A stretch of DNA of 64,000 nucleotides from Tachypleus tridentatus (GCF_004210375.1 NW_027467782.1:26329276-26393275); one strand, 5' to 3'. Counted from the stretch's first letter, positions 24,255 through 36,480 are shown. Program-made: numbers and translations. Notes: a model not told the origin generated them from the sequence alone.

Positions 24255-25770
24255 GAATACTGTCCTCAAGAGGAAACAAAGTTGACAAAGCCTTATGTAG
24301 AAGATGGAAATAAATAAACAAGCTAAATTTCTCATTGAAAATGGGAGATGAAAGAGATTAAAACCATAGGAAATGAAGTTGTAGGCTACATAATGAAAAT
24401 CACTAATATATGAAAATAGGCTGTCACGTCATCAACATGTAACTACTTTACCAAGCCACTGTTGAGATTTGACTTATGTGAGGTAGTTCTTCCATCACAA
24501 TAGAGACAGAAATAGTAATACCAGCTTGTAAGTTCATAAGCTTTAAAATATAAGTCAAAAACCAAAGTAAATCTCTATCATTTAAAAATGCATCTTTCGA
24601 ATGCAGAACTATATAGGGAGCTAACAATTCGGGAGGTGGTGTCCACTCTAACTGTTAGAAAGCAAATGTATCATCCCACTTTTGCTACTCTCTTGCTTTA
24701 CATGTGACTTTTGGACTAGCTGCACATGTACTTTCCATTCCTATATCCTTTTTCCTTTGTTCCATATCAGAGAAAATTATAACTGGCTGAGTATTCCATA
24801 ATCTACAAAATCCTACTGATTATTTTGTGAGGGAATTAGTTTTAGAAAGTAATTTGACCAACCAAATAATAATAGTTGACTAAAGAACCCTCATCATACT
24901 TTCTCCAGCTGGTTTATTCCTGGGAGGTCTGGTACGGAAAAAGAGATGGACCAGTCTAGATGTATTGGTAAATAAGATAAACCAGACAGCATATCTACAG
25001 TTAAGAATGTCATACTCATTTTTACATACAATTTAGTGACCTAGACTTTCAAGATGGAAGAATAATATACCTGGTTAGTGTGTTTTCTCACTAGCTTATT
25101 CCTCTTACAAAAATAACATTCCAACCAAATTCTTTAGACACTTTCCGAGGACTGCTTGTCTGGGTTCCTAAACCAAATCAATGTTACGTTAGTTTCAGTA
25201 AGATATCGAATCAATGTTAATATTTTCTTACAGTGAAAACATAATTCTGACAGATACTATACTCTCCTCACACTTCTGGTGCTTCTTTTCTGACTAATAC
25301 AGAACTGAAGAATGTGAACTACAGTAAACAGGAAGACAGCTGTGATAGTGGTGTGTGTTTTAGTGATGAGTTGTTCTTGGACATTTACATGCTACAACGC
25401 AGCTGAATCACATTGAAACGTAAAGTAGGTGGGAGTTTCAAGACTAGAAGACAGTATAAACATTTTCACTCTTTGAAGGTTGCAATGAACAATACAAATT
25501 CTTATTGAAAATAGTATGAAAACTGATATTTTAGGGTATGTACAGTGATATGATATAACTTCCTATGTATACATACACATAAACCATCAGTTATAAATAT
25601 AACTAGAAAAATAAAACTGAATATAACACATGGCAACTGATAATGTACTTAATATTTAAAATTAATTTATAAATAAAATCAGGTATAATAACTTTATATC
25701 AAACACAAAATATCTAAATAAAAATGTTGTTGAATAACTTGTTGAAAAAATATGTCGAGGAATAAATATT
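24255..25770. other. No recognised gene
   Basis: Mixed-composition sequence without recognised coding domains. It probably contains further eroded transposon DNA adjoining the DIRS-like relic. Confidence 0.35.
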
Positions 25771-25774
25771 TTTG

Positions 25775-25962
25775 CAAGTGTAACATTATACAACATGAAA
25801 TTATATTGTGTGTGTGTTATTATAACATTATATAACATTAAATTATATTGTGTGTGTGTTTTTACAACATTAAATTATTTGGGGGTGTGTTTTCTACAAC
25901 ATTAAATTATATTGTGTGTTTTATTACAACATTAAATTATATTGTGTGTTTGTGTTATTTTG
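25775..25962. repeat. Tandem repeat around acattaaattatattgtgtg
   Basis: Five copies of acatta/gaaattatattgtgtg followed by a variable GT-rich spacer. Spacer length varies, so units range from about 35 to 55 bp. It ends directly at a SINE. Confidence 0.85.
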
Positions 25963-26070
25963 TAATAAAGCCATATCGAGCTATCTAACATATTCACTGA
26001 GGACAATGAAAACCCTGATTTTATCGTTGTAATTCTGTAGTAAAGTGCTGTACCACCCTGAGTTTCCAAG
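25963..26070 (+). mobile_element. tRNA-derived SINE, short type, decayed
   Basis: Blocks: taataaagccatatcgagct, atctaacatattcactgagg, gaaaaccctgattttatcgt, tgtaattctgtag, gctgtaccaccctgag. Order and spacing match the other short SINEs, but several positions are mutated. Confidence 0.6.
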
Positions 26071-26074
26071 AATT

Positions 26075-27015
26075 TCCAAGTATGTCAGAGTTTTTAAATA
26101 TTTTAATCTAACCTAGACTGTGCTAACGTATCTACTTAAATAGATGTTACAAACTTGGGACTTCCTAATAGAGCCACAAGTCTTTTCATGTGTTATTACT
26201 GATATAGTCACCAATATGGTTGCCTTTAAACTTTACTCATCTTGGCTCATTTATTGTAGACGATATTTAAGTCACGGTGTGAGGATGCTTTCTCGGTAAA
26301 CACAGATGAATTCCTTTTAGATGGACCAAAATTATCAAGAGGTTTTTTCAGAGATGTCACAGAAAATTAAAGTATATCTAAGGGTAAAAATGTAGTACTA
26401 CTTAGTTACACAGTTTATCACATCACTCTAAATAACAAAACATCACTGGAGAACACAAGTTTCAGCAAAATATACTTTGAACTTTAAATATGAACAATTA
26501 ATGTGGACTTAAATCGAGAGGTGAAAATGTAAAAACATGTACAAATTACACGGTTAGCAATTAAGTAATAAAGATATCTCATGAGGAAAACATCAGTACT
26601 TATTAAAAACTAGATTTATTTTAATATGTTAAATATCATGAGATCAGTTAAAATAAACTATGAAGTTTAAAACATATTATATTCAATTTTTACATACTTA
26701 TCACTGAGAAAGAGAATATGTTTTGGAATAAATTATCTATCATAAGTGTCCATCATGTCTTAGTTGTGTACAGTTTCAAAAATTAATGTTTTCATTCTTT
26801 ATTGTACAATAAATTACTTGATTAAATATCTCTATAAATGATTCCTTTTTAGTGAATATTTGTTAGCGCTCGTAAAAAGTTTATCATACCATATTTTACT
26901 TCGTCTTTCATTATATTTTAATTTTTTATATAATTTACTTTTATTCTTACCTATCAATTTAACTTGTAATGAGACTTATCTAATATTTATACAATAAACA
27001 ATATTTAACAGTTTT
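26075..27015. other. No recognised gene
   Basis: Very AT-rich. No exon, repeat or transposon domain was recognised. Confidence 0.4.
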
Positions 27016-27019
27016 ACAG

Positions 27020-28690
27020 ACATTTCAGTTTGAATAGTTTGATCTAAAACAGCTTCGTTTTTTTTAAAGAATTTCCAACCCATAAATGAGACATCAAGAC
27101 TGACATTCTAATAAACATTTGGCCTGGTTTTTTGAATAAATTTGGTATTAACTGAAATGTCATATTTTGTTACTAGTTTTTGCCAAATGTTGGTTATATT
27201 TCTGCTAATATTGGGAATATATGATATGCAACAGTATATGGTTTCATGATTTTTTGATTTGTGAGGTGTATTTACTTTTGTTGGTTAATTTTGCTTTATG
27301 TTTAGGTGTGTGCGTATAATATTTAACTACGGTTTGTGGAGGAAACTTGTTGATGAAGTATTGTTTTATTTTGTCTAATTCATTATTAATTTTATCTGGT
27401 GAGCATATTTGGTTTCTTAGTGTGTTGAGTTTTTGTTTTGTTTCATGTGCTGAGTTCCAAGGAATGTATAGTCCAGTATGGGTGATTTTTCAGTGGATTT
27501 CTGTTTTAAATTGCGTGTCAGTTCTTGTAATTTTGAGGTTAAAAATGATATTTGATTGCTTTCTTTCTATTCACATGTGAAGTTAATGTTGGGATATATA
27601 GAGTTAATGTGATTGAAAAAAATTAAGTGTGTGTTGTGTGGATGTGAATCTCACAATTGTGTCATCAACATATCTGTACCAGTTTAGTGGCGGATGTAAT
27701 GCTGTGTTCATTGTTTGTGTTTCAACTTGCATCATACAAATATTGGCTAGAACTGGTGATACTGAGTTGCCCATGCTTAGGCGATTTGTTTGTATATAGT
27801 TGTGGTTGTTGAACATGAAGTTTGTCTTCATTGTGGTGAATTCTATGAGGGTTGCTGGGAATGTCTATTGATGAGTTAGGGTCTCAAATACAGAGTTCTA
27901 AGACTATCATACAGGCTTCAGCAGTTGGGACTTCTGTAAAGAGGGAAATAACATTGAAACTGGCCATTAAGGCTTTATGATTAAGTTAAGATTAGACTTG
28001 AAATTAAAAGAGTCTTTGATGAATGAGTTGGCTGATGTTACATATTTGGAGAATGCCCATGCTTTGTATTTACCAAGATTGTAATTAAACAATTCATATG
28101 TGGATGTTATTGGTCATAATGGATGATCTGGTTTAAGAGGTTTGGGGATGCCGAATATTTGTGGTGTGCGTGAGTCGGTCTTGCATAGGTAGGAATAAAG
28201 TTTTTTGAAACTGTGTTGGCTTTTTCATTTTTAGTAGTATTTTGTTCAGTTGCATTTCATGTGTCTTTGTTGGATTTGTGTGTATTGGTTTTAATTTGTT
28301 TGTGTCTGATAGGATGTTCTTTATTTTTTAGATGTATTAATTCATGTTCATTATGACTATAACATTTCCTTTATCTGCTTTTAAAATATTTATGTTTTTG
28401 TCATGTTTTAGGTTTTTAATGGAATTAATGTCTCTTTTTGTAAGATTGTTTTTAGCTTTCTGTTGTGAAATAATGTTGATGATTTTGTGAGAAAATTATT
28501 TGAAAAAATCTTTTAAAATGTTGTTTTTAGGTGTTTCTGGAAAATATAAATTTTTAATTTTTTGGGGAAGTTTGGCTGTTGAAAGTCAATAAAATTGTCA
28601 CAGTTGTCTTTCTGTTGGTTGTTTTCTGTGGAAAGTGTCAGAAGTTTTCTGGCTAGGTCTTCTAAACATGTTTTAATTTCTAATGTTGGA
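27020..28690 (-). mobile_element. Penelope-like element, reverse transcriptase part
   Basis: Minus-strand frames in order: an N-terminal lysine-rich stretch, NFPKKLKIYIF (28,570), MASFNVISLFTEVPTAEACM (27,965-27,900), TNFMFNNHNYIQTN followed by RLSMGNSVSPVLANICM (27,830-27,730), then LNWYRYVDDTIVRF (27,690-27,645). SFDVVSLFTNVP, the MGSPLSPVLAN block and RYVDDT are hallmarks of Penelope-like RTs; the catalytic YVDD is intact. Stops and frame changes elsewhere show the copy is dead. It meets a plus-strand piece of the same type of element head to head near 28,690. Confidence 0.88.
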
Positions 28691-28694
28691 CCTT

Positions 28695-29060
28695 AGGACC
28701 AACCTAGAAAATAGTTTTTTGGCAAAAACTAGTCGCAAAATATGACATTCCAGTTAATCCAAAATTTATTCAAATACCAAGCACAAATCTAAGTTCTATA
28801 TTATGTAAAAACTACAATGACAAACACCACACCAATATTATTTATTAAATACAATGTGATAACTGCCATGACTTCTATATTGGAGAAACAAGTAGAGAAA
28901 TGGAAACCACATTCAAAGAACACAAATAGTCACCTTCACACGTTTTCGTACACTGTAATTCAATCTTTGGCTTTCCTTCCATCCAACAGTTCCTCAACTG
29001 CAGAAGTAAAACCCTGGAATTTATTGTTCAACAGAACAGAATTATTATGATCAATTTCCT
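28695..29060 (+). mobile_element. Penelope-like element, GIY-YIG endonuclease part
   Basis: Plus-strand frame: KYDIPVNPKFIQIPSTNLSS, ILCKNYNDKHHTNIIY, CDNCHDFYIGETSREMETTF and KEHK. The CxxC finger followed by FYIGET..E..T.FKEH is the start of the GIY-YIG nuclease found C-terminal to RT in Penelope-like elements. One stop interrupts the first part. It runs in the opposite direction to the RT piece immediately before it. Confidence 0.82.
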
Positions 29061-29070
29061 AACTTTTAAA

Positions 29071-29394
29071 TCAAATAGTGTTCTTTCTGCCATCCTGAAT
29101 GTCAATGTTAACTGATATATCTTTTCCATGTAAATGTTTAAGCTCCTCCTGAAATCTTACTGTCATTCTCCACAGTCCACACTTTACCTGCCTCTTCTTT
29201 AATGAGGATACTCTCCAATTACAAATTCTACACACAAATTGCACATCTTCATTACTAGTTTCCTTCAAAATACCTGCCAGTCCAAAGCTCCCAAATGAAA
29301 TCCCCTCATTGTGCTCGTTACATCTGGCAAACTTTGAACGCTTGTCTCCTAGTCTTAACCATTGTACTGATACTTGCAGCCTTACAGTTATCAA
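29071..29394 (-). mobile_element. LINE ORF1-like fragment
   Basis: An open minus-strand frame of 107 codons reads SVQWLRLGDKRSKFARCNEH, VQFVCRICNWRVSSLKKRQV, and RFQEELKHLHGKDISVNID. The pattern (a basic stretch, a CRxC finger, then a likely coiled coil) resembles ORF1 of CR1-like LINEs. The assignment rests on pattern memory only; it could be a diverged host exon. Confidence 0.45.
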
Positions 29395-29399
29395 TACTA

Positions 29400-30510
29400 A
29401 TTACCATAATCTTTTGCTAACAGCTACTATTGAGCTTAACATTTAAGAATCAATTACATTATTTTTATCTCTACTCCTTCTTCACAATAACGTAATGAAG
29501 TTTAGCTGTATAGAACTTTATAAATTAGTATAACTGACAACATACGTGAGGTTAATAACAAAATATTTTTAGTCTGATTTATAATCTACCTATTTTTATA
29601 AGCTGGATCAAAACTAGCGATCTCACTTGAAGTAATAAAGTTAATTCTTAAAACACCAAAAGATATTAAAACTTTTAGAATAGGCTCGTTACAGTTAATC
29701 AAGTTCACTAATTTTTGCTGTAATAATAAAACACGAAGAGAAAAACAGTTTTAGTAAGCTATATTTTAGATTATATTTACTTAATAAAAATATATTTATT
29801 CTGTTCTACGATTTATCACAAGCTTATCTTTAACGAAGCCTGAAGTACCGTTACAATGTTAAGCCTATTTAAAAATTAAACCTTGTTGTAAAATCTACAC
29901 ATTTGAAATTTTAAGTTTAAATTGTGACCATCTTTCTTTCATTTACAAATCAGACTATATCTAGTTGTTATTTAACCCAAATGACTTCGAATTTTAATAT
30001 CAAGATTAAATAACTCACAAATTTATAAGAGCGACCACTCTTACCCTGCATCTCAAAACTTAGATTTGATAATCAGCGTTAACATATAAAATATACATAT
30101 ATATTTGATAGCATTTAAACGACAAAAAGCAACCTGAGCGTTGAGAGAATTTTTGTTCAATCGGAAATTGGGAATGAACAGATTTAAATAATAACAAATG
30201 CAATGAAATGTACAAAATAACATTTGATACACACGTGTTAGAAAAACTACTGTGAAGAAAGGCTCAAATATAACAATAAACCATTAATATAATGATAAAT
30301 ATGAAATATTATTACTTCATCAGCTTTTATGTCCTTTCCAACAATATAGTAAGCTACTTTAGAAATACTCAACAATACACACCGTCTCTTAAGAACCAAA
30401 CTATCACTGCACAAGTTTCGAAGTCTGTGAAAAAAACAACTGCGGCGTATATTTCAAAATATTAATTTTACTAAAAGTAATTACAAAGGCTCTTTGGAAG
30501 ATCTGAGTTG
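29400..30510. other. No recognised gene
   Basis: AT-rich sequence. Nothing is supported in either strand. Confidence 0.4.
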
Positions 30511-30518
30511 ACATAATT

Positions 30519-31223
30519 ATGATGTCTATTCTGGAGTGTTTAACTCATGTATTTCTGTTGCTTCTAATATGCTGTTGGAGGAATATCTTAATCCTGGCTC
30601 TCTTTAGGTTTTTGATGGTAGCATCAATAATGGCTTCTATATGCTACTTAATTAAAGTAATGACGGCTTCCTGTAAATGTAAAACCACGGAAGATATGAA
30701 AGACGCTTTAAAGTATATGTCTAAAGAAATCTGTACGGATATCTTGATATATCTGATTATAGTTGTGGTAACTGTCCCATGGCGATTACATTACGTATCC
30801 ATGATGAATATCGCAAGATACCTGATTGACGTAGTTGTGGTGGTTCTCCTAATCTGTTTAATTATTTTAGCCATGACAAATGTACTAAAACATTCAAATA
30901 ATGTCTTTTGGGTGGTTATCCTAAGTTGTTTCGTTAATATCATCCTGATGGTTCTCGGCAGATGTTTGACAAACATTATCATGATAGCGGTATTAATATG
31001 TTTAACTTCACTAATCATATTAATTGTTTTGATGCGTGAAACTAAAATGATAATGATAGATATCGAGAGATACTTAACTGAAAAGGTGATGATCAGTATC
31101 TTAGAGAAACTGATTAAAGTAATAATAATGACTACACTCCAATTTATAATCAAAGAAAACATGATAGCTGTCCAATATATCTTAGTTTACGTATTAATTA
31201 AGGTTATAACTTTTTCTATTTAA
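30519..31223 (+). CDS. Hydrophobic 234-codon open frame, function unknown
   Basis: The longest uninterrupted frame in the window outside the N gap. It is almost wholly hydrophobic: segments such as YLIDVVVVVLLICLIILAM and IIMIAVLICLTSLIILIVL could cross membranes, perhaps six to eight times. The protein looks internally repetitive, with M-x-I-x-x-(R/C)YL-type starts recurring every 25-30 residues, and the DNA shows recurring tgat-rich blocks. It may therefore be a stop-free degenerate minisatellite rather than a gene. The opposite strand is also open for 123 codons. No splice sites or homologues were recognised. It lies 50 bp upstream of the foldback element. Confidence 0.3.
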   Translation: MMSILECLTHVFLLLLICCWRNILILALFRFLMVASIMASICYLIKVMTASCKCKTTEDMKDALKYMSKEICTDILIYLIIVVVTVPWRLHYVSMMNIARYLIDVVVVVLLICLIILAMTNVLKHSNNVFWVVILSCFVNIILMVLGRCLTNIIMIAVLICLTSLIILIVLMRETKMIMIDIERYLTEKVMISILEKLIKVIIMTTLQFIIKENMIAVQYILVYVLIKVITFSI

Positions 31224-31271
31224 TACAGTTATGGTGATTAGTGATGTCGATAAAAACCCACGTGTAGAGAA

Positions 31272-31563
31272 ATATATATGCAAAAACGTTTCTTTTGGGT
31301 TGAGAAAATATTTTACATGGAAGAGCGACCTACGTCAGGTTCACAAAGAAAGAGGTAACTGAACGGTAATTTATTTATATAAATAAAATTATATATTCAA
31401 ACATCTAACACCGCCCTCTACATTCCGACACTCAGTTACACAATCCCTTCCAAACATGTGGTCAGCTTCCGGTCAGTTACCTCTTTCTTTGTGAACCTGA
31501 CGTAGTTCGCTATTTCATGTAAAATATTTTCTCAACCCAAACGATCCATTTTTGCATATATAG
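31272..31563. mobile_element. Foldback MITE, ~94-bp terminal inverted repeats
   Basis: The left arm 31,273-31,366 (tatatgcaaaaacg, gggttgagaaaatattttac, ctacgtcaggttcacaaaga, aagaggtaactga) is the reverse complement, with few changes, of the right arm 31,469-31,562. About 100 bp separates them. The outer ends are TA-rich (tatatgca / tgcatata) and compatible with a TA target duplication. No coding capacity. Typical of a non-autonomous DNA transposon of unknown family. Confidence 0.9.
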
Positions 31564-31599
31564 TTATGATGATTGTTATGAGAAAAAAAAAATCGTGTA

Positions 31600-32960
31600 T
31601 AGAAAAGATAAATTGTTTGATAATTATCAAAATTGTTGTAATGTAATAAGTCAAGTAACTAGTATATGGGAGTGACATATGAAGAAAACTTTAGCGTTTA
31701 GTAAGCATAAAAGATATCACACACGGTAAAGAACAACATGGAAAAGAAATCCAAAGAGCTATTGAAGTAAGTGTAAAATCTTCCAAATAAACAATTTATT
31801 CATGTCTTATCTGAATGAGGTTAAACGTTTTATAAACTTAAGAAACACCGAGATAAATTAATTCAGTCAGTATTTATTAGACGATTAGGTGTGGCAGCAT
31901 TATTTTAGCTAATTGTCTAATTACCTGATTGATAGTTGTACAAAAATATTTGTTCATGTTGATTACTGATAAAGAAAAAGAAGTGAGTGAGTACAAGTGA
32001 ATTTGTAACAAAATATTACATAACAACTATGCATTTCAAAAAATATATAAATAATTTAATTATGGGTTCAAAGCCAGGGTGTTTTTAAAGTAATTATGAC
32101 AATAAAAGTACTTTTTGTGTTTATTTCTTTTGTATGCAGTAAGATTTTTACAGCTTCTTTGAAGGGAAGAGAAAAATATGAAGGAAGTTTATGTGTTTAA
32201 GTACAAATTATTCAAAAAATAGTCAATGAACTCCGATGCATGGAGGATGTTGGATGAGCGGTTAAGCTTATGCTGACAGTAATATTTAGCTGAGTTAAAA
32301 AAACTACAGCACATAACCACGATTTTGTGTTAAGATATCTAAAAAGGAGAAAACTGACAGAACCAGAATGTGTAATATTTATAATGAAGATTACACTGAA
32401 ACAGGAGAAAATAACCAGTATAGTGATTATTTTTATCACAGTTATTAGGGTGATAACCGTGATTTACTTTAACCATTGACTTGTGAAATACTCTCAATCA
32501 CTGTAAAGCACTTGGCAAAATACCAAATGACAATTACTGTATCTTTGGGTTTAATAGTTTAGAAACAAAATTTATGGTATATTGATAATGATACAAAATA
32601 CAGTTAAATTTGAACTCAACATCAAAGTAAACTATCATTAACTGATTACTACTTGGTCCTAGTTATTTAAGAGATTGTGATACAAGTAAAATAGTTTTGT
32701 TGTAGAGATTGGCTTTAGTTTTAAGAAAGGACGTTTTAGGGTTGTTTAAGAGTTTTTCTGGTTTATATGAATTTTACTTCAAAGGTTTTCATTGTTTCTT
32801 TGTGTTAGTTTCTTATCAAAAACACCTTGGATGTGATAAAATGAAATCAAAATTGGCAACTAAAGTGTTAGCTGCACTTAAAGCGTTGATAAGAATTTTA
32901 CAGCAAATATCCATTCACTGGTTAACCAGTTTCTGTTCAGTTTAGAGTATTATGATGAGT
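31600..32960. other. No recognised gene
   Basis: AT-rich with several short open frames that match nothing known. It could hold upstream introns of the hydroxylase gene, whose first half was not found. Confidence 0.4.
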
Positions 32961-32969
32961 AAAACCATA

Positions 32970-34200
32970 TACCTAGTCCTTCAGTATTACTACAGTAACA
33001 ACAGAATGTTTATACCTAGTCCTCCAGTATTACTACAGTAACAACAGAATGTTTATACCTAGTCCTCAGTGATTACTACAGTAGTGTTTATACCTAGTCC
33101 TCCAGTACAATAACAACAATGTTTATACCTAGTCCTCCAGTGATGCTACAATAACAACATAACATATATACCTAGTCCTTCAGTATTACTACAGTAACAA
33201 CAGAATGTTTATACCTAGTCCTCCAGTGATGCTACAATAACAACATAACATATATACCTAGTCCTTCAGTATTACTACAGTAACAACAGAATGTTTATAC
33301 CTAGTCCTCCAGTGATGCTACAATAACAACATAACATATATACCTAGTCCTTCAGTGTTACTACAGTAACAACAGAATGTTTATACCTAGTCCTCCAGTG
33401 ATGCTACAATAACAACATAACATATATACCTAGTCCTTCAGTATTACTACAGTAACAACAGAATGTTTATACCTAGTCCTCCAGTGATGCTACAATAACA
33501 ACATAACATATATACCTAGTCCTTCAGTGTTACTACAGTAACAACAGAATGTTTATACCTAGTCCTCCAGTGATGCTACAATAACAACATAACATATATG
33601 TTTATACCTAGTCCTTCAGTCCTTCAGTTACTACAGTAACAACAGAATGTTTATACCTAGTCCTCCAGTGATGCTACAATAACAACATAACATATATACT
33701 TAGTCCTTCAGTGTTACTACAGTAACAACAGAATGTTTATACCTAGTCCTCCAGTGATGCTACAATAACAACATAACATATATACTTAGTCCTTCAGTGT
33801 TACTACAGTAACAACAGAATGTTTATACCTAGTCCTCCAGTGCTGCTGCAATAACAACATAACATATACTTAGTCCTTCAGTGTTACTACAATAACAATA
33901 TAACATGTATAACTAGCCTTCAGTGTTACTACTATAACAACAGAGTGTATATACCTAATCCTTCAGTGTTAGTACAATAACAACATAGTGTATATACCTA
34001 ATCCTTCAATGTTACTACAACAACAACATAGTGTATGTACCTAATTCTTCAGTACTACTGTGGTAAAAACGTAATGTATGTACCTAGTCCTTCAATGGTA
34101 CCACAGAGTATTACATATACACACATATCTAAACTTTCAGTGGCACTAAAATAATAACAGAATGTATATGCCTATTTCACCAGTGGTATGAAAATAATAG
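32970..34200. repeat. Composite minisatellite, two ~44-bp half-units
   Basis: Two related half-units alternate. A: acctagtcctccagtgatgc, tacaataacaacataacata, tat. B: acctagtccttcagtattac, tacagtaacaacagaatgtt, tat. Between about 33,100 and 33,880 they form a regular A-B higher-order repeat of ~88 bp. The edges contain single, more diverged half-units, continuing decayed to about 34,200. Confidence 0.93.
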
Positions 34201-34834
34201 GAATTTCCTCAAAACTCTTTTACAGAACATTTGGGCTACCTTTAAAACAGACTTATTTTTCACAGCCTTCCTTTTCCAAAGTTAAAATTGATAATCAACA
34301 GAAGGGGATTTTTCACGTTCATTAGAAAAAGTCAAAATTTTCCTATTTGTTCATATTATTATTTCACAAGTCTATCGCAAAATGAACTGTTTGTTTTGCA
34401 CTAAAACTGAAACAGACAACCATACCGAACGCTGTGAATGTCCATGACCTATCTAAAAGTTGATTATTTTTCATTGAAAGTTGATCTCCGTGGTTACAAC
34501 TGGATAATAGATGTGATGTTGTTCTGAGGGGTTGCATGTGTACATGATGCGTGTTTACACCAAACCTGAGAAACAAAGAACTTTGGGTCAGTACATAATT
34601 ACAAGACACAAAGCTTTATTTAAAACACTGTTTTAGTTGTATTTGAAAAGGCTGCTTCTTTTCTGGTAGAGTTTTATTATGTGTTCACTGAGGGTTGTGT
34701 CTTACTCTAGACATATTTAACTATTACTGTGCATTAGAAAAAGCCAATGTATAAATAATTAAAAAGCATAATTTAAACTTTATAAATACGGATATAAATA
34801 CAAATATGAATATAAATATAAATATGGATTAACT

Positions 34835-34915
34835 GTAGCTGTTTAGTTGCTGGTGTAACTATCAGTAATGGATTAACTGTAGCTGTTAAGTTGTTGGTGT
34901 AGCTACCAGAAATAT
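34835..34915. repeat. Two-copy tandem repeat, ~45 bp
   Basis: ggattaactgtagctgtt followed by agttg.tggtgtaactatca occurs twice. It is preceded by an (aaatat)-type simple stretch. Confidence 0.7.
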
Positions 34916-35249
34916 CCAAAACTTTCTCTTATCCCTTGCTAAACATTTTCTGATTTATTATAGAAACAACTTGGAAGACTGTTTCTGTTTCCTTTAGTGA
35001 TAGAAACTACATGTCTTATGAAAGGAATTTCAAGCCAGTGTTTTTTGTTGACAATCTTGATCTTGTAATAGAAAAGAAACAATTCAACAGACTGTATTGT
35101 GGAGAACAACTCAGGGTAATGGATATATGTTTCAGGTAAATCTGTATGTTAGAAACAGGAATCAGCTTTAAAGGAGCATCGTAAATATGCTGTTTTATTA
35201 TACCAAATATGAGCATGTTTTTTACTGTAAGTTACATAAGTAAGTGTCT

Positions 35250-35765
35250 TACATTATTCCCATGTAGATGTCTTTATTTATTCATACATGTACTTGTCTC
35301 GTGTTTCTTACCTTATTGATTTATACTTCTCTCTTTACAAGAATTTGTTTAATGTATCTTACTTCATTCATATGTACGTGTTCAATGTCTCTTACTTCAT
35401 TCACATGTAGGTGTCTACTGTTTCTTACTTTATTCGTGTACATGTGTGTATTCTTTGTTTACATGTACTTTTTAATATTTCTTACTTCATCGAAATGCAC
35501 TTGTCTACTTATTCATGTACATTTGTCTACTGTTTTAATTTTATTTATGCATATTTGTCTACTCTCTTTATTTCAATACACGTGATCAATGTTTCTCATT
35601 TTATTCAAATTTAAATGTCTACTGTTTCTTACTTTATTTATATACGTGTCTACTCTCTTTGTTTATATGTATGCATTCAATGTCTCCTACTTTATTGACA
35701 TCTGGATGTCTTTATTTACCTTTAGGTGTCTACTGTCTTTAATTACATCTATCTACTCTGTTTAA
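35250..35765. repeat. Degenerate minisatellite, ~36 bp
   Basis: The pattern tgtctactgtttcttacttt followed by attcatatgtacgtg recurs about twelve times with much divergence. It ends about 140 bp before the first visible hydroxylase exon. Confidence 0.8.
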
Positions 35766-35907
35766 AACTGGTACATATTAACTCGTACCTAATGTAAATG
35801 TGAATTTTTTAGTATTAATAACATTCATACTATAAAATAATTAATTTACTCATAATAAAATTAAAATACAGTATTTTTTATTGTAATATATGATGTTTTT
35901 GTCACAG

Positions 35908-36081
35908 CCTTTAAAATGGGATAAGGATCTCAAGTGTCGATATTTCAGTGGTCATCATCCGTATCTGCTAATACAACCAATTAAGTTAGAGGAAAAGAGC
36001 CACAAACCTTATATTGTTCAACTCCACGATGCCATAAGTGACCAAGAAATCCAAAGACGAAAGAACATTAGTCAACTTACA
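35908..36081 (+). CDS. Prolyl 4-hydroxylase alpha-like, exon 1 of those visible
   Basis: Prolyl 4-hydroxylase alpha subunits hydroxylate proline in collagen in the ER lumen, using Fe(II), 2-oxoglutarate and oxygen. This 58-codon exon reads LKWDKDLKCRYFSGHHPYLL, QPIKLEEKSHKPYIVQLHDA and ISDQEI. It matches the family's L.CRY....NP.L.L.P.K.E....P.I...HD.ISD.EI at the start of the catalytic domain. Acceptor TCACAG, donor GTAAGA. The N-terminal dimerisation and peptide-binding region should lie upstream but was not recognised. Confidence 0.88.
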
Positions 36082-36109
36082 GTAAGAATTGTAAGATTTG
36101 TGCAATGTA

Positions 36110-36480
36110 AATCTTTCATTCAGTAGTACACCTGAGATCTGTACACAATCAATCTTTTCTTCAATAGTAAACCTGAGATCTGTGCACCATCAATCTTTCC
36201 TTCAATAGTAAACCTGAGATCTGTAAACAATCTGTACACAATCAATCTTTCAATAGTAAACCTGAGTACACAATCAATCTTTTCTTCAATAGTACACCTG
36301 AGATCTGTACACAATCAATCTTTTCTTCAATAGTAAACCTGAGATCTGTACACAATCAATCTTTTCTTCAATAGTAAACACAATCCTGAGATCTGTACAC
36401 AATCAATCTTTTCTTCAATAGTAAACCTGAGATCTGTGCACCATCAATCTTTCCTTCAATAGTAAACCTAAGATGTGTGT
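36110..36480. repeat. Minisatellite in hydroxylase intron, ~41 bp
   Basis: The unit aatagtaaacctgagatctg followed by tacacaatcaatcttttctt and c is present about eight times, some shortened. It starts some 30 bp after the donor of the exon ending at 36,081. Confidence 0.92.

Noticed and set aside
24008..24335. Overlapping minus-strand frames repeating QLCSILYLLS-like strings
   Set aside because: They are the translation of the 49-bp tandem repeat, open by chance in several frames.
32970..34200. CRISPR-like array of direct repeats
   Set aside because: Units are directly adjacent with no unique spacers. The setting is a eukaryotic minisatellite.
34364..34609. 81-codon minus-strand open frame with an acceptor-like upstream end
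   Set aside because: No recognisable similarity. It lies outside any gene model I can build, and its length is within chance range for this composition.
35268..35614. Plus-strand frames of 105 and 67 codons rich in C, L and F
   Set aside because: They are translations of the ~36-bp degenerate minisatellite.
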